Position numbers and translations under genes: made by a program. This document shows positions 45,135 to 56,165 of a stretch of 64,000 nt of DNA, in pieces. The DNA comes from Pseudomonas silvicola (GTDB lineage Bacteria > Pseudomonadota > Gammaproteobacteria > Pseudomonadales > Pseudomonadaceae). Position 1 is the first letter of the stretch, and every line of letters begins with the position of its first letter. The notes beneath the pieces are model-generated. The model searched no databases, had not been told where the DNA came from, and saw only the letters and a list, made by a program, of their open reading frames with translations. The stretch lies in NCBI RefSeq assembly GCF_026651855.1, contig NZ_CP093280.1:2210001-2274000 (forward strand), read 5' to 3'.

Positions 45135-46568
45135 ATGTCGATACTACGCTTGAAATCCTACCTGACCGTGTGCGCCGCCGTGCTGATGCTCGGCCAGGCT
45201 GTCACTGCACAGGCCGAGGCGCTGCCTGACTTCACCAACCTGGTGGAGCAGGCGTCCCCCGCCGTGGTCAACATCAGTACCACCCAGAAGCTGCCTGACC
45301 GCAGCGCCGCCAGCGGGGACATGCCCGACCTGGACGACCTGCCGCCAGCGTTCCGCGACTTTTTCCGCAACATGCCGCGCTCGCCTCGCAGCCCCAAGGG
45401 CGACCGCCAGCGTGAAGCCCAGTCGCTGGGTTCGGGCTTCATCATTTCCGATGACGGCTATGTGCTGACCAATAACCACGTGGTGGCCGACGCCGATGAA
45501 ATCATCGTGCGCCTGTCCGACCGCAGCGAGCTGAAAGCCAAGTTGGTGGGCACCGACGCCCGTACCGACGTGGCACTGCTGAAAATCGAAGGCAAGAACC
45601 TGCCAACCGTGAAACTGGGTGACTCCGACAAGCTCAAGGTGGGCGAGTGGGTACTGGCCATCGGCTCGCCGTTCGGCTTTGACCATTCGGTGACCAAAGG
45701 CATCGTCAGCGCCAAGGGCCGTACCCTGCCCAATGACGCGTATGTGCCGTTCATCCAGACCGACGTGGCCATCAATCCGGGCAACTCCGGCGGCCCGCTG
45801 TTCAACATGAACGGTGAGGTCGTGGGCATCAACTCGCAGATCTTCACCCGCTCCGGCGGCTTCATGGGCCTGTCGTTCGCCATCCCGATCGACGTGGCCA
45901 TGGACGTGGCCAACCAGTTGAAGAAGGACGGCAAGGTCAGCCGCGGCTGGCTGGGCGTGGTCATTCAGGAAGTGAACAAGGACCTGGCTGAGTCGTTCGG
46001 CCTGGACAAACCGGCCGGCGCCCTGGTGGCCCAGTTGGTGGAAGACGGCCCCGCGGCCAAGTCCGGCCTGCAGGTAGGTGACGTGATCCTGAGCATGAAC
46101 GGCCAGCCGATCGTCATGTCGGCCGACCTGCCGCACCTGGTCGGGGGCCTGAAGGCGGGCGCCAAGGCCAGCCTGGAAGTGATTCGCGAAGGCAAGCGCA
46201 AGACCATCGACGTCACCGTCGGCGCCATGCCAGCCAATGACGACGACATCATGGCCGGCGACGCTGCCAAGCCCCAGGGCGAAAGCAACAGCAACCGCCT
46301 GGGCGTGTCCGTGGCCGACCTGACCGCCGATCAGAAAAAGACCCTGGACCTCAAGAGTGGCGTGGTCATCAAGGACGTCCAGGACGGCCCCGCGGCCATG
46401 ATCGGGTTGCAGCCGGGTGACGTCATCACCCACCTGAACAACCAGGCCATCGGTTCGGCGAAGGAATTCACCGACATCGCCAAGGGCCTGCCGAAGAACC
46501 GTTCGGTGTCCATGCGTGTACTGCGCCAGGGCCGCGCGAGCTTCATCACCTTCAAGCTGAGCGAGTAA
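45135..46568 (+). CDS. mucD: Periplasmic serine protease MucD (DegP/HtrA family)
   Basis: 477 aa from the ATG at 45135 (the frame opens at 45111). A signal peptide ends near VTAQAEA. Protease triad: His in NNHVV, Asp in RTDVALLKI, Ser in GNSGGPLFN. Two PDZ domains follow (ending ALGVSV-type LGVSVADL). Degrades misfolded periplasmic proteins and limits AlgU activation. Confidence 0.95.
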   Translation: MSILRLKSYLTVCAAVLMLGQAVTAQAEALPDFTNLVEQASPAVVNISTTQKLPDRSAASGDMPDLDDLPPAFRDFFRNMPRSPRSPKGDRQREAQSLGSGFIISDDGYVLTNNHVVADADEIIVRLSDRSELKAKLVGTDARTDVALLKIEGKNLPTVKLGDSDKLKVGEWVLAIGSPFGFDHSVTKGIVSAKGRTLPNDAYVPFIQTDVAINPGNSGGPLFNMNGEVVGINSQIFTRSGGFMGLSFAIPIDVAMDVANQLKKDGKVSRGWLGVVIQEVNKDLAESFGLDKPAGALVAQLVEDGPAAKSGLQVGDVILSMNGQPIVMSADLPHLVGGLKAGAKASLEVIREGKRKTIDVTVGAMPANDDDIMAGDAAKPQGESNSNRLGVSVADLTADQKKTLDLKSGVVIKDVQDGPAAMIGLQPGDVITHLNNQAIGSAKEFTDIAKGLPKNRSVSMRVLRQGRASFITFKLSE

Positions 46569-46589
46569 AGTCGCAGGCCTGAACAGGGA

Positions 46590-46616
46590 AGGGCAGCCAC
46601 CGCGCTGCCCTTTTTT
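46590..46616 (+). terminator. Rho-independent terminator of mucD
   Basis: AGGGCAGC / GCTGCCCT stem with a 9-bp loop and six T residues (46611-46616), 22 bp after the mucD stop. Confidence 0.9.
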
Positions 46617-46819
46617 GTGGCTGGACGTGTCGTGAATGCCTGCGCAAGCTGGCGTGTCAGCGAGCCTTCAGTGGGCTTTGACGCAAAAAGCTCGCTGGCA
46701 AGCCGGTGCCCACAGGATCTTCATGATCAACCCGCTCCCACACAACCCCGTTATTCAGGTACAATTCCCGGCTATTTTTCGTTGGGCGTCCAGCCCGCAG
46801 CCTTTTCGAGTGTTGATCC

Positions 46820-48619
46820 GTGAGTGATTTGAGTCATATCCGCAATTTCTCCATCATCGCCCACATTGACCATGGCAAGTCGACGCTGGCCGATCGGTTC
46901 ATCCAGATGTGCGGCGGCCTTGCCGATCGCGAGATGGAAGCGCAGGTACTGGACTCCATGGACCTGGAGCGCGAGCGTGGGATCACCATCAAGGCCCACA
47001 GCGTCACGCTGCACTACAAGGCTCAGGACGGTAAAACCTACCAGCTGAACTTCATCGACACCCCCGGCCACGTCGACTTCACCTATGAAGTCAGCCGCTC
47101 GCTGGCCGCTTGCGAAGGCGCGCTGCTGGTGGTAGATGCCGGCCAGGGCGTGGAAGCGCAGTCGGTCGCCAACTGCTACACCGCCATCGAGCAGGGCCTG
47201 GAAGTCATGCCGGTGCTGAACAAGATGGACCTGCCCCAGGCCGACCCCGACCGGGTCAAGGACGAGATCGAGAAGGTCATCGGCATCGACGCCACCGACG
47301 CCGTGGCGTGCAGCGCCAAGAGCGGCATGGGCGTGATCGACGTGCTCGAGCGCCTGGTGCACACCATTCCAGCCCCTACCGGCAACATCGAAGATCCGCT
47401 GCAAGCGTTGATCATCGACTCCTGGTTCGACAATTACCTGGGCGTCGTGTCCCTGGTACGCGTGCGCCATGGCCGGGTGAAGAAGGGCGACAAGATCCTG
47501 GTCAAGTCCACCGGCAAGGTGCACCTGGTCGACAGCGTCGGCGTGTTCACCCCCAAGCACACCGCCACCGCGGACCTGAAAGCCGGCGAAGTAGGCTTCA
47601 TCATCGCCAGCATCAAGGACATTCACGGTGCGCCGGTCGGTGACACCCTGACCCTGAACAGCACCCCCGATGTGCCGGTGCTGCCAGGCTTCAAGCGCAT
47701 TCAGCCACAGGTGTACGCCGGCCTGTTCCCGGTCAGCTCCGATGACTTCGAAGACTTCCGCGACGCCCTGTCCAAGCTGACCCTCAACGATTCGTCGTTG
47801 CAGTACCTGCCGGAAAGCTCCGACGCCTTGGGCTTTGGCTTCCGCTGCGGTTTCCTGGGCATGCTGCACATGGAGATCATCCAGGAGCGCCTGGAGCGCG
47901 AGTACGACCTGGACCTGATCACCACCGCCCCGAGCGTGATCTTCGAGGTCGTGCTCAAGACCGGTGAAACCATTTACGTCGACAACCCGTCGAAACTGCC
48001 GGATGTCTCGTCGGTCGAGGATTTCCGTGAGCCGATCGTGTCGGCCACCATTCTTGTGCCTCAGGAGCACCTGGGCAACGTCATTACCCTGTGCGTCGAG
48101 AAGCGTGGCGTTCAGCGCGACATGCAGTTCCTCGGCAGCCAGGTGCAGGTGCGTTACGACCTGCCGATGAACGAAGTGGTGCTGGATTTCTTCGATCGCC
48201 TGAAATCCACCAGCCGCGGCTATGCTTCCCTGGACTACCATTTCGATCGCTACCAGTCGGCCAACCTGGTCAAGCTGGATGTGCTGATCAACGGAGACAA
48301 GGTTGATGCCCTGGCCCTGATCGTTCACCGCGACAACGCCCACTACAAGGGCCGCGCGTTGACCGAGAAGATGAAAGAACTGATTCCTCGGCAGATGTTC
48401 GACGTTGCGATCCAGGCCGCCATCGGCGGGCAGATCGTGGCGCGGACCACTGTCAAGGCGCTCAGAAAGAACGTACTGGCCAAATGCTACGGTGGTGACG
48501 TGAGCCGTAAGCGCAAGCTGCTGGAGAAGCAGAAGGCCGGTAAGAAACGCATGAAACAGGTCGGCAACGTGGAAATTCCACAAGAAGCCTTCCTCGCCGT
48601 GCTCAGGTTGGATAGTTAG
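46820..48619 (+). CDS. lepA: Elongation factor 4 (LepA)
   Basis: 599 aa from a GTG at 46820. Translational GTPase with P-loop [37 protein letters not shown] and the LepA C-terminal basic tail ([13 protein letters not shown]). Back-translocates stalled ribosomes. Starts a long run of genes toward era, 6 bp before lepB. Confidence 0.96.
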   Translation: MSDLSHIRNFSIIAHIDHGKSTLADRFIQMCGGLADREMEAQVLDSMDLERERGITIKAHSVTLHYKAQDGKTYQLNFIDTPGHVDFTYEVSRSLAACEGALLVVDAGQGVEAQSVANCYTAIEQGLEVMPVLNKMDLPQADPDRVKDEIEKVIGIDATDAVACSAKSGMGVIDVLERLVHTIPAPTGNIEDPLQALIIDSWFDNYLGVVSLVRVRHGRVKKGDKILVKSTGKVHLVDSVGVFTPKHTATADLKAGEVGFIIASIKDIHGAPVGDTLTLNSTPDVPVLPGFKRIQPQVYAGLFPVSSDDFEDFRDALSKLTLNDSSLQYLPESSDALGFGFRCGFLGMLHMEIIQERLEREYDLDLITTAPSVIFEVVLKTGETIYVDNPSKLPDVSSVEDFREPIVSATILVPQEHLGNVITLCVEKRGVQRDMQFLGSQVQVRYDLPMNEVVLDFFDRLKSTSRGYASLDYHFDRYQSANLVKLDVLINGDKVDALALIVHRDNAHYKGRALTEKMKELIPRQMFDVAIQAAIGGQIVARTTVKALRKNVLAKCYGGDVSRKRKLLEKQKAGKKRMKQVGNVEIPQEAFLAVLRLDS

Positions 48620-48624
48620 GTCCT

Positions 48625-49479
48625 ATGTCGCTAAATTTCCCGCTGTTGTTGGTCATCGCTGTCGCCGTCTGCGGTTTGCTGGCCCTGTTCGACCTGGTCT
48701 TCCTGGCTTCGCGCCGCAAGACCGCGGTCGCTACCTACCAGGGCAGTGTCAGCGAGCCGGACCCGGTGGTGCTCGAGCAGTTGAACAAGGAACCGACGCT
48801 GGTCGAATACGGCAAGTCGTTCTTTCCGGTGCTGTTCATCGTGCTGGTGTTGCGCTCATTCCTGGTCGAACCCTTCCAGATCCCGTCGGGGTCCATGAAG
48901 CCGACGCTGGAAGTGGGCGATTTCATCCTGGTGAACAAGTTCTCCTATGGCATCCGCCTGCCGGTGATCGACAAGAAAGTCATCGAGATCGGTGACCCGC
49001 AGCGTGGCGATGTCATGGTGTTCCGCTACCCCAGCGACCCGAACGTCAACTACATCAAGCGCGTGATCGGCTTGCCGGGTGACAAGATCCGGTACACCAA
49101 CGACAAGCGCCTGTACGTGAACGACCAACTGGTGGCCGAGACCCTGCTGGGCACAGAGCCTGGCACCCTGGGTACCGCCGAGCTGTACCAGGAAAAACTC
49201 GGTGACGTGGAGCACCTGATCCGCAAGGAAATGGGCCGTTACCACATGCCGCCGGACAACCAGTGGACGGTGCCCGCCGGGCACTACTTCATGATGGGCG
49301 ACAACCGCGACAACTCCAACGACAGCCGTTACTGGGATGACCCGCGCATTCCCAAGGAACTGCTGGGCATGGTCCCGGACCGCAATATCGTCGGCAAGGC
49401 TTTCGCGGTCTGGATGAGCTGGCCGGAGCCGAAGATGAGCCATCTGCCGAATTTCTCGCGGGTCGGGCTGATCAAGTAA
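48625..49479 (+). CDS. lepB: Signal peptidase I
   Basis: 284 aa. Two N-terminal membrane helices; catalytic Ser in QIPSGSMKPTL, Lys in RYPSDPNVNYIKRVIGLPGD, and the box E GDNRDNSNDSRYW. Cleaves signal peptides in the inner membrane. Operonic with lepA. Confidence 0.96.
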   Translation: MSLNFPLLLVIAVAVCGLLALFDLVFLASRRKTAVATYQGSVSEPDPVVLEQLNKEPTLVEYGKSFFPVLFIVLVLRSFLVEPFQIPSGSMKPTLEVGDFILVNKFSYGIRLPVIDKKVIEIGDPQRGDVMVFRYPSDPNVNYIKRVIGLPGDKIRYTNDKRLYVNDQLVAETLLGTEPGTLGTAELYQEKLGDVEHLIRKEMGRYHMPPDNQWTVPAGHYFMMGDNRDNSNDSRYWDDPRIPKELLGMVPDRNIVGKAFAVWMSWPEPKMSHLPNFSRVGLIK

Positions 49480-49487
49480 CACCAGGC

Positions 49488-49510
49488 GGCGCTGTCCATT
49501 GGGCAGCGCC
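49488..49510 (+). terminator. Hairpin after lepB
   Basis: GGCGCTG / CAGCGCC stem with a 9-nt loop, 9 bp after the stop. Followed by GAATGCTTTT, a short T-run; likely partial terminator or processing site before the DUF4845 gene. Confidence 0.6.
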
Positions 49511-49548
49511 GAATGCTTTTCAGGCGTCAGCAAGGAAGGGAGCTTGAG

Positions 49549-49926
49549 ATGAACAAGGCCGCTTCGCAGAAAGGCGTTTCGCTACTGGGCGGGTTGGTGA
49601 TTCTGGCAGTGCTGGGGTTTGTGGCCAGCACGGCCTTCAAAGTGCTGCCACACTACTTCGACTACTGGTCGATGAAGAAGATCATCGAGTCGGTGTCGAC
49701 CGACAAGGCGCAGCAGATCGACAGCGTGCAGGCGTTCTATACCCATGTGCGCAACGGGATGCAGGTCAACAACATCAATGACCTGGACCTGGAAAAGGCT
49801 TTGACCGTGACACTGGACGACGACATGTTCGCCGCCCATTTGCAATACGAACAGCGTGAGCCACTGGTCGGCAACCTCGACCTGGTGGTGAAATTTGACC
49901 ACGAATTCAGCGTGCGTAAACCGTGA
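49549..49926 (+). CDS. DUF4845 membrane protein
   Basis: 125 aa from the ATG at 49549 with AAGGGAG upstream. A pilin-like start, [20 protein letters not shown], then a periplasmic domain. A conserved lepB-rnc neighbour in Pseudomonas with unknown function. The rnc GTG overlaps its stop as GTGA. Confidence 0.85.
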   Translation: MNKAASQKGVSLLGGLVILAVLGFVASTAFKVLPHYFDYWSMKKIIESVSTDKAQQIDSVQAFYTHVRNGMQVNNINDLDLEKALTVTLDDDMFAAHLQYEQREPLVGNLDLVVKFDHEFSVRKP

Positions 49927-50612
49927 GTGTTTCCTTGAGCCGTCTCGAGCGTCAGCTCGGCTATACCTTTAAAAACCAGGACCTGATGGTGCTGGCCTTG
50001 ACACACCGCAGCTTCGCGGGGCGCAACAACGAACGCCTCGAGTTCCTCGGTGATGCCATCCTCAATTTCGTGGCGGGCGAATCGTTGTTCGAACGGTTCC
50101 CCCAGGCCCGCGAAGGCCAGCTGTCGCGCCTGCGCGCCCGGCTGGTGAAAGGCGAGACCCTGGCCGTGCTGGCCCGTGGTTTCGACCTGGGCGAATACCT
50201 GCGCCTGGGCAGCGGTGAATTGAAGAGCGGCGGCTTCCGCCGCGAGTCGATCCTGGCCGATGCCCTGGAAGCACTGATTGGTGCCATCTATCTGGATTCG
50301 GGCATGGAAGTGGCCCGCGAGCGCGTGTTGTCCTGGCTGACCAGCGAGTTCGACAGCCTGACGCTCGTAGACACCAACAAGGACCCCAAGACCCGCCTGC
50401 AGGAACACCTGCAGTCGCGGGGCTGCGACCTGCCGCGTTACGAAGTGGTGGATATCCAGGGCGAACCGCATTGCCGGACGTTTTTCGTCGAATGTGAAGT
50501 GGTCCTTTTGAACGAAAAAAGCCGGGGTCAGGGCGTGAGCCGTCGCATTGCCGAACAGGTAGCGGCCGCATCAGCACTGATAGCCCTGGGCGTGGAGAAT
50601 GGCAATGACTGA
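49923..50612 (+). CDS. rnc: Ribonuclease III
   Basis: 229 aa from a GTG at 49923. The nuclease motif [11 protein letters not shown], a second acidic site in [12 protein letters not shown] and a C-terminal double-stranded-RNA-binding domain. Processes rRNA and structured mRNAs; overlaps era by 8 nt. Confidence 0.96.
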   Translation: MSVSLSRLERQLGYTFKNQDLMVLALTHRSFAGRNNERLEFLGDAILNFVAGESLFERFPQAREGQLSRLRARLVKGETLAVLARGFDLGEYLRLGSGELKSGGFRRESILADALEALIGAIYLDSGMEVARERVLSWLTSEFDSLTLVDTNKDPKTRLQEHLQSRGCDLPRYEVVDIQGEPHCRTFFVECEVVLLNEKSRGQGVSRRIAEQVAAASALIALGVENGND

Positions 50613-51507
50613 TACAACCCAAACCCGCTGTGGCTATGTCGCGATCGTCGGCCGCCCGAACGTGGGCAAGTCCACGCTGCTCAACCACATCCTGGGCCAG
50701 AAGCTGGCGATCACCTCGCGCAAGCCGCAGACCACCCGCCACAACATGCTCGGCATCAAGACCGAGGGTGACGTGCAGGCCATCTACGTCGACACCCCCG
50801 GCATGCACAAGAGCAACGAAAAGGCGCTCAACCGCTACATGAACAAGACCGCTTCGGCGGCCTTGAAAGACGTGGATGTGGTGATCTTCGTGGTCGACCG
50901 CACCAAGTGGACCGATGAAGACCAGCTGGTCCTCGAGCGCGTGCAGTACGTGCAGGGCCCGGTGATCCTGGCCATCAACAAGACCGACCGCATCGAGGAC
51001 AAGGCCGAGCTGATGCCGCACCTGGCCTGGTTGCAGGAACAGCTGCCCAACGCCGAGATCGTCCCGGTGTCGGCCCAGCACGGCCACAACCTCGACGCCC
51101 TGGAAGGTTTGATCGCCAAACACCTGCCGGAAAACGATCACTTCTTCCCCGAAGACCAGATCACCGACCGCAGCAGCCGTTTCCTGGCTGCCGAGCTGGT
51201 ACGCGAGAAGATCATGCGCCAGCTGGGTGCCGAGCTGCCGTACCAGATCACCGTCGAAATCGAAGAATTCAAGCAGCAGGGCAAGACCCTGCACATTCAT
51301 GCCCTGATCCTGGTGGAGCGTGATGGTCAGAAGAAGATCATCATTGGCGACAAGGGCGAGCGTATCAAGCGCATCGGCATGGAAGCGCGCAAGGACATGG
51401 AGCTGCTGTTCGACTCCAAGGTCATGCTCAACCTGTGGGTGAAGGTCAAGGGCGGCTGGTCCGACGACGAACGCGCCCTGCGCTCGCTGGGTTACGGCGA
51501 CGTCTGA
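50605..51507 (+). CDS. era: Ribosome-assembly GTPase Era
   Basis: 300 aa from the ATG at 50605, preceded by GGAG (another ATG at 50599). G motifs: [28 protein letters not shown]; the C-terminal KH domain includes [13 protein letters not shown]. Binds 16S rRNA 3' end. Classic rnc-era-recO order. Confidence 0.97.
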   Translation: MTDTTQTRCGYVAIVGRPNVGKSTLLNHILGQKLAITSRKPQTTRHNMLGIKTEGDVQAIYVDTPGMHKSNEKALNRYMNKTASAALKDVDVVIFVVDRTKWTDEDQLVLERVQYVQGPVILAINKTDRIEDKAELMPHLAWLQEQLPNAEIVPVSAQHGHNLDALEGLIAKHLPENDHFFPEDQITDRSSRFLAAELVREKIMRQLGAELPYQITVEIEEFKQQGKTLHIHALILVERDGQKKIIIGDKGERIKRIGMEARKDMELLFDSKVMLNLWVKVKGGWSDDERALRSLGYGDV

Positions 51508-51510
51508 CCC

Positions 51511-51575
51511 CTGTGGCAAGGCTTGCTTGCAAGGGGTTCTTCAGGGCCTCTCGCGAGCAAGCTTTGCTCCCACAG
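51511..51575. repeat. REP pair (inverted)
   Basis: CTGTGGCAAGGCTTGCTTGC and CTCGCGAGCAAGCTTTGCTC / CCACAG face each other between era and recO; this is the usual Pseudomonas REP type with GAGCAAGC core. A degenerate version lies near 46690-46720. Confidence 0.7.
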
Positions 51576-51668
51576 TGTTCACGTCACATCCGAGGTGTAG
51601 TGCTGTGGAGCAAGGCGTGGTGGCGATGAGGCCATTCGCGTCGCAGCAAGCCTGAAGGCATTCGAGCC

Positions 51669-52355
51669 ATGTCCAACCCACCCATCCTGCAACCCGCTTA
51701 CGTACTGCACTCGCGCCCCTACCGCGAGAACAGCGCCCTTGTCGATTTCCTGACCCCTGGCGGTCGCCTGCGCGCGGTGCTGCGCAGTGCCCGCAGCAAG
51801 GCGGGCACCCAGGCGCGGCCGTTCGTGCCGCTGGAGGCGGAGTTCCGCGGCAAAGGTGAGCTGAAGAACGTCGGACGCATGGAAACGGTGGGGGTGGCGG
51901 CCTGGATGGTCGGCGATGCGTTGTTCAGCGGCCTGTACCTCAACGAATTGCTGATCCGCCTGCTGCCCGCCGAAGACCCGAATCAAGTCATCTACGACGC
52001 CTACGCGGCGACCCTTCAGGCCCTGGCCGCCGGGCGGCCGCTGGAGCCGCTGCTGCGTGCCTTCGAGTGGCGCCTGCTGGACGAACTGGGCTACGGCTTC
52101 GCCCTGGACACCGACGTCAACGGCGATGCGGTGGAAGCGGACGGAATGTACCGCTTGCAAGTAGATGCCGGGCTTGAGCGAGTGTGGCTGGTACAGCCCG
52201 GCCTGTTCAGCGGCAGCGCGCTGCTGGCCATGGCCGAAGCCGACTGGACTACCCCCGGGGCGTTGAACGCGGCCAAGCGCCTCATGCGCCAGGCGCTGGC
52301 CGTGCACCTGGGCGGTCGTCCGCTGGTGAGCCGCGAACTGTTTCGCAAGCCGTAA
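51669..52355 (+). CDS. recO: DNA repair protein RecO
   Basis: 228 aa. An N-terminal OB-fold ([20 protein letters not shown]) and a helical C-terminal part. Loads RecA together with RecR during gap repair. Follows era in the conserved order, separated by the REP pair. Confidence 0.94.
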   Translation: MSNPPILQPAYVLHSRPYRENSALVDFLTPGGRLRAVLRSARSKAGTQARPFVPLEAEFRGKGELKNVGRMETVGVAAWMVGDALFSGLYLNELLIRLLPAEDPNQVIYDAYAATLQALAAGRPLEPLLRAFEWRLLDELGYGFALDTDVNGDAVEADGMYRLQVDAGLERVWLVQPGLFSGSALLAMAEADWTTPGALNAAKRLMRQALAVHLGGRPLVSRELFRKP

Positions 52356-52396
52356 GCAAGACGTATCCTAGGCGCTCAATTCCAAGGAGCGCTCCC

Positions 52397-53137
52397 GTGA
52401 CCACCAGCAATCGCATTCTTCTCGGCGTCAACATCGACCACGTGGCAACCCTGCGTCAGGCTCGCGGCACCCGCTACCCCGACCCGGTCAAGGCTGCGCT
52501 GGACGCCGAAGAAGCGGGCGCCGACGGCATCACCGTGCACCTGCGCGAAGACCGCCGGCATATTCAGGAGCGCGACGTGCTGCTGCTCAAGGACGTGCTG
52601 CAGACGCGCATGAACTTCGAGATGGGCGTCACCGAGGAAATGCTCGCCTTCGCTGAACGCATCCGCCCGGCCCACGTATGCCTGGTACCGGAAACCCGCC
52701 AGGAACTGACCACCGAGGGTGGCCTCGACGTGGCCGGCCAGGAAGCACGCATCCAGGCAGCGGTGGAGCGCCTGGCCAAAATCGGTTGTGAAGTATCGTT
52801 GTTCATCGACGCCGACGAGCGCCAGATCGCCGCGTCCAAGCGCGTGGGTGCGCCCGCGATCGAATTGCACACCGGCCGTTATGCCGATGCACAAACGCCG
52901 GCTGAAGTGGCCGAAGAGCTCAAACGCATCGCCGACGGCGTGGCTTTTGGCGTCGCCCAGGGCCTGATCGTCAATGCCGGGCATGGCTTGCATTATCACA
53001 ACGTAGAGGCCGTGGCGGCCATCAAGGGCATCAACGAGCTGAACATAGGTCACGCGCTGGTGGCCCATGCCCTGTTCGTCGGCTTCAAGGCCGCGGTGGC
53101 GGAAATGAAGCAACTGATCGTGGCCGCCGCTCGCTGA
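52397..53137 (+). CDS. pdxJ: Pyridoxine 5'-phosphate synthase
   Basis: 246 aa from a GTG at 52397 with AAGGAG upstream. TIM barrel motifs [30 protein letters not shown] and [11 protein letters not shown] (phosphate site). Joins aminoacetone-type and deoxyxylulose phosphates to form vitamin B6. Terminal gene of the lepA-pdxJ block; a REP repeat follows. Confidence 0.96.
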   Translation: MTTSNRILLGVNIDHVATLRQARGTRYPDPVKAALDAEEAGADGITVHLREDRRHIQERDVLLLKDVLQTRMNFEMGVTEEMLAFAERIRPAHVCLVPETRQELTTEGGLDVAGQEARIQAAVERLAKIGCEVSLFIDADERQIAASKRVGAPAIELHTGRYADAQTPAEVAEELKRIADGVAFGVAQGLIVNAGHGLHYHNVEAVAAIKGINELNIGHALVAHALFVGFKAAVAEMKQLIVAAAR

Positions 53138-53151
53138 TCGTCTTGCCTGCT

Positions 53152-53217
53152 TTCCGAGCTTCGCCCGGTCTACAGAGCAGCAATGCCCATCTGTAGGACC
53201 GGGCGAAGCTCGGGAAA
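53152..53217. repeat. REP-like inverted repeat after pdxJ
   Basis: TTCCGAGCTTCGCCCGGTCTACAG and CTGTAGGACCGGGCGAAGCTCGGGAA are near-perfect inverted copies with an 18-bp gap. They can act as a bidirectional terminator for pdxJ and the convergent M20 peptidase gene. Confidence 0.75.
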
Positions 53218-53232
53218 AGGGCGGCGCCAATC

Positions 53233-54414
53233 TCACCCCTTGAGGTAACCCTCCACCAACCCTACCCAGCACGCCGCGCCCAGCGGGATCACCGCGTCGT
53301 CGAAGTCATAGTGGTCGTTGTGCACCGAGCACCCGGTGAACTCACCGGTGCCATTGCCCAGGATGAAGTAGCACCCAGGCTTCTCGTCCAGCATCCAGGC
53401 GAAGTCCTCGCTGCCCATGATCCGCACCGGCATTTTCTGCAACACGTTGTCGGTGCCCAGCACATCGCGCGCCACTGCCAGCATGCGCTCGGTCTCCGCC
53501 GGGCTGTTGACCAGGACCGGGGCCAGCAGTTGGTAGTCGATCTCGGCCTTTACCCCAAAACTCGCCGCCTGGCCTTCGACGATCTCGCGGATGCGCTTTT
53601 CCACCCGTGCACGCACGGCCGGGTCGGCGGTGCGCACGCTGAGCATGACCTTGGCCGTCTCGGGAATGATGTTGTACGCCGTGCCCGCCTGCACCATGCC
53701 CACGCTCAGTACCGCCGCGTCATCGGTGGACAGGTTGCGCGAGATCACCGTCTGCAGGGCGGTGATGATGCCAGCCAGGGCCGGTACCGGGTCGACGGCG
53801 CGCTCGGGCATGGCGCCGTGGCCACCGCGGCCGGTCAGGGTGATGGTCACCCGCTCGGACGAGGCCATGAAGCCGCCAGCCTGCACCACCGCCTGGCCCA
53901 CCGGCAGGCCGGGCATGTTGTGGTAGGCGTACACCGCATCGCAGGGGAAGCGGGTGAACAGGCCGTCATCGATCATTTGCTTGGCGCCGGCCAGGCCTTC
54001 TTCATCCGGCTGGAAGATCAGGTTCAAGGTGCCGTCGAACTCGGCATGCAACGCCAGTTGCTCGGCGGCGGCCAGCAGGGTGGCGGTGTGCCCGTCGTGG
54101 CCGCAGGCGTGCATGCGCCCCTGGTACTGGCTGGCCCAGGGCAGGCCGTTCTTTTCCAGAATCGGCAGGGCGTCCATGTCGGCACGGATGCCCAGGGTGC
54201 GTGTACCGGTGCCGCGCTTGAGCACGCCGACCACCCCGCAGCCGCCTACGCCGGTGTGCACCTCGTAGCCCCAGGCGCCAAGCATTTCCGCGACCAGGCT
54301 AGCGGTGCGTGGCACGTCGCCGCCCAGCTCCGGGAAGCTGTGGATGTCACGGCGAATGACCGCGAAATGCTCGGCACTGGCTTGCAGTTTCTGGTTGATG
54401 ATCAGGTTGCTCAT
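53233..54414 (-). CDS. M20-family amidohydrolase (hippurate hydrolase-like)
   Basis: 393 aa. Metal residues recur in GIRADMDALPI, HACGHDGHTATLL, QPDEEGLAGAKQMID and GSEDFAWML, as in the IAA-amino acid/hippurate hydrolase group. Likely removes an acyl group from an amino-acid conjugate. Downstream of an MFS importer and LysR regulator, forming an uptake-and-cleavage unit with unknown substrate. Confidence 0.87.
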   Translation of the reverse strand: MSNLIINQKLQASAEHFAVIRRDIHSFPELGGDVPRTASLVAEMLGAWGYEVHTGVGGCGVVGVLKRGTGTRTLGIRADMDALPILEKNGLPWASQYQGRMHACGHDGHTATLLAAAEQLALHAEFDGTLNLIFQPDEEGLAGAKQMIDDGLFTRFPCDAVYAYHNMPGLPVGQAVVQAGGFMASSERVTITLTGRGGHGAMPERAVDPVPALAGIITALQTVISRNLSTDDAAVLSVGMVQAGTAYNIIPETAKVMLSVRTADPAVRARVEKRIREIVEGQAASFGVKAEIDYQLLAPVLVNSPAETERMLAVARDVLGTDNVLQKMPVRIMGSEDFAWMLDEKPGCYFILGNGTGEFTGCSVHNDHYDFDDAVIPLGAACWVGLVEGYLKG

Positions 54415-54447
54415 GGTTGCTTCCTTTTCTGGCAGTAAAGGGGGGGC

Positions 54448-55749
54448 TCAGGCGCGGCCTGGGTGTTCCGGGAACAGGCGCAGGGCGATCAGGCTCAGCA
54501 CCAGGGTGGCGATCAGGTACAGGGCAGGGGTCAGGGGGTTGCCGGTCAGGCCGATCAGCCAGGTCACCAGCAGCGGCGAGAAACCCCCGAACAAGGTCAC
54601 GCCGAAGCTGTAGATCACCGACAGCCCGGTGACGCGCTGCTCGCGGGGGAAGGCCTCCATCAGCATGGCGAAACTGGCACCGACGCCGACCGCCATGGGC
54701 ATGATCAGCAAGGCGATGGCCAGCATGCACAGCCAGGTGCTTTGCAGGCCCAGGAGCAGAAACGAAGGGTAGGCGAACACCAGCGCCAGCCCGGCCACCC
54801 AGTACAGCAGTGGCTTGCGCCGGGTAAACCGGTCGGCATAACGCGCGGCGATCGGCGGGATCACCGCCAGCAGCGCGCTGGCCAGGCCCACCAGGGCGAA
54901 GGAGAAACTGCCCGGGTAGTGCAGGGTCTGCACCAGGTAGGTGGGCATGTAGAACACCACCATGTACATGCTAACCGTGGAGGCGGCCATCCACATGATG
55001 CCCAGCAGCAGGGTGCCTTTGTGATCGCGCAGCAATTGCGCCAGCGAGGGGGTGTCGGCGGTATCGGTATGGGTTTCATCCAGGTGCTGGCGAATGAACC
55101 AGCCTACCGGGCCGATCATCAGGCCGATGATGAAGGGTACCCGCCAGCCCCAGCTCTGCAGCGCTTCGGGGCTCAGGTTACTGCTCAGCAGCAGGCCGGT
55201 GAGGGCGCCCAGCAGTGCCGCCGCCCCTTGGCTGGCGCCCTGCCAGCTGACCATGAAACAGCGGTTGGCGGTGCTGCCCGATTCCATCAGGAACGCCGAG
55301 GCACTGCCCACTTCGCCGCCTGCCGACAGGCCTTGCAGCAGTCGGCCGAACACCAGCAGCAGGGTAGCGGTGATGCCGATGCTGGCATAGGTCGGGGTGA
55401 AGGCGATGATGCCGGTGCCTACGGTCATCAGGGCGATGGTCAGCGACAACGCCGCCTTGCGCCCGCGACGGTCGGCCACCCGGCCGATCAGCACCGCGCC
55501 CAGGGGGCGCATCAAAAAGCCCACGGCAAAGGTGGCCAGCGACATCAGCAACGATGCCAGGGCCGATTCGCCAGGAAAAAACAGTTTGCCGATGATCACG
55601 GCGAAGAAGCTGTACACCGTGAAATCGTAGATTTCCAAGCCATTGCCCAAGGACGAGGCGATGACCACGCGGCGCATCTTGCGTGCGTGCAGCGAGGCCG
55701 TGGCCGGGCTGGGATGGAGGGGCAAATCACTGGCGGGGGTGCTCTTCAT
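54448..55749 (-). CDS. MFS transporter (metabolite:H+ symporter type)
   Basis: 433 aa with 12 predicted helices. The start SLGNGLEIYDFTVYSFFAVIIGKLFF-type region and GRVADRRGRKAALSLTIA match the MHS group of symporters (citrate/proline/shikimate-type). Substrate unknown; probably the conjugate cleaved by the M20 enzyme 33 bp downstream. Confidence 0.87.
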   Translation of the reverse strand: MKSTPASDLPLHPSPATASLHARKMRRVVIASSLGNGLEIYDFTVYSFFAVIIGKLFFPGESALASLLMSLATFAVGFLMRPLGAVLIGRVADRRGRKAALSLTIALMTVGTGIIAFTPTYASIGITATLLLVFGRLLQGLSAGGEVGSASAFLMESGSTANRCFMVSWQGASQGAAALLGALTGLLLSSNLSPEALQSWGWRVPFIIGLMIGPVGWFIRQHLDETHTDTADTPSLAQLLRDHKGTLLLGIMWMAASTVSMYMVVFYMPTYLVQTLHYPGSFSFALVGLASALLAVIPPIAARYADRFTRRKPLLYWVAGLALVFAYPSFLLLGLQSTWLCMLAIALLIMPMAVGVGASFAMLMEAFPREQRVTGLSVIYSFGVTLFGGFSPLLVTWLIGLTGNPLTPALYLIATLVLSLIALRLFPEHPGRA

Positions 55750-56065
55750 GGCGCTGTTCCTGTACCCGGGGTCGTGGTGAGCGGGAGTGTTGAACAGTGC
55801 CGCGTAAACTGCACATCCCTTTTATGCAAGGCCCCAACCGTTGGTGCGGATGAGCATTGGCCAGGGAAAGGGCTGGCGATGGTTGTGGGCATTTTCGACT
55901 CGCGGTGCGCGAAATTGGTGCTGATGAGTTGGGGAGATGGGTAACGGTGGGGGCTGGCGGAAGGTCAGCCTGGCGAGCGGGGTGGCGAAAGCGCCTGTTA
56001 CGGCGGCGATGCGGGGGCATCCAGCCTGGCGGTAAACCCCTTGCGCAATGCTCCAGCAATCCGGC

Positions 56066-56152
56066 GTGGGGCCGGGCGAAGCTCAGGAAAATATCGGCGC
56101 GGTGAAACAGTGATCACGCGGCGCTCCCTTCCCGAGCCTAGCCCGGCCTCAC
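56066..56152. repeat. REP-like inverted repeat before LysR
   Basis: GTGGGGCCGGGCGAAGCTCAGGAA and TTCCCGAGCCTAGCCCGGCCTCAC arms around a 39-bp loop. Same core as the repeat at 53152. Lies in the 416-bp spacer 55750-56165, which otherwise holds nothing recognisable. Confidence 0.65.
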
Positions 56153-56165
56153 GGGTAAGGGCGCG

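Noticed and set aside
46772-48583. Long - strand frame over lepA
   Set aside because: Antisense of lepA; no domain and codon pattern typical of shadow frames.
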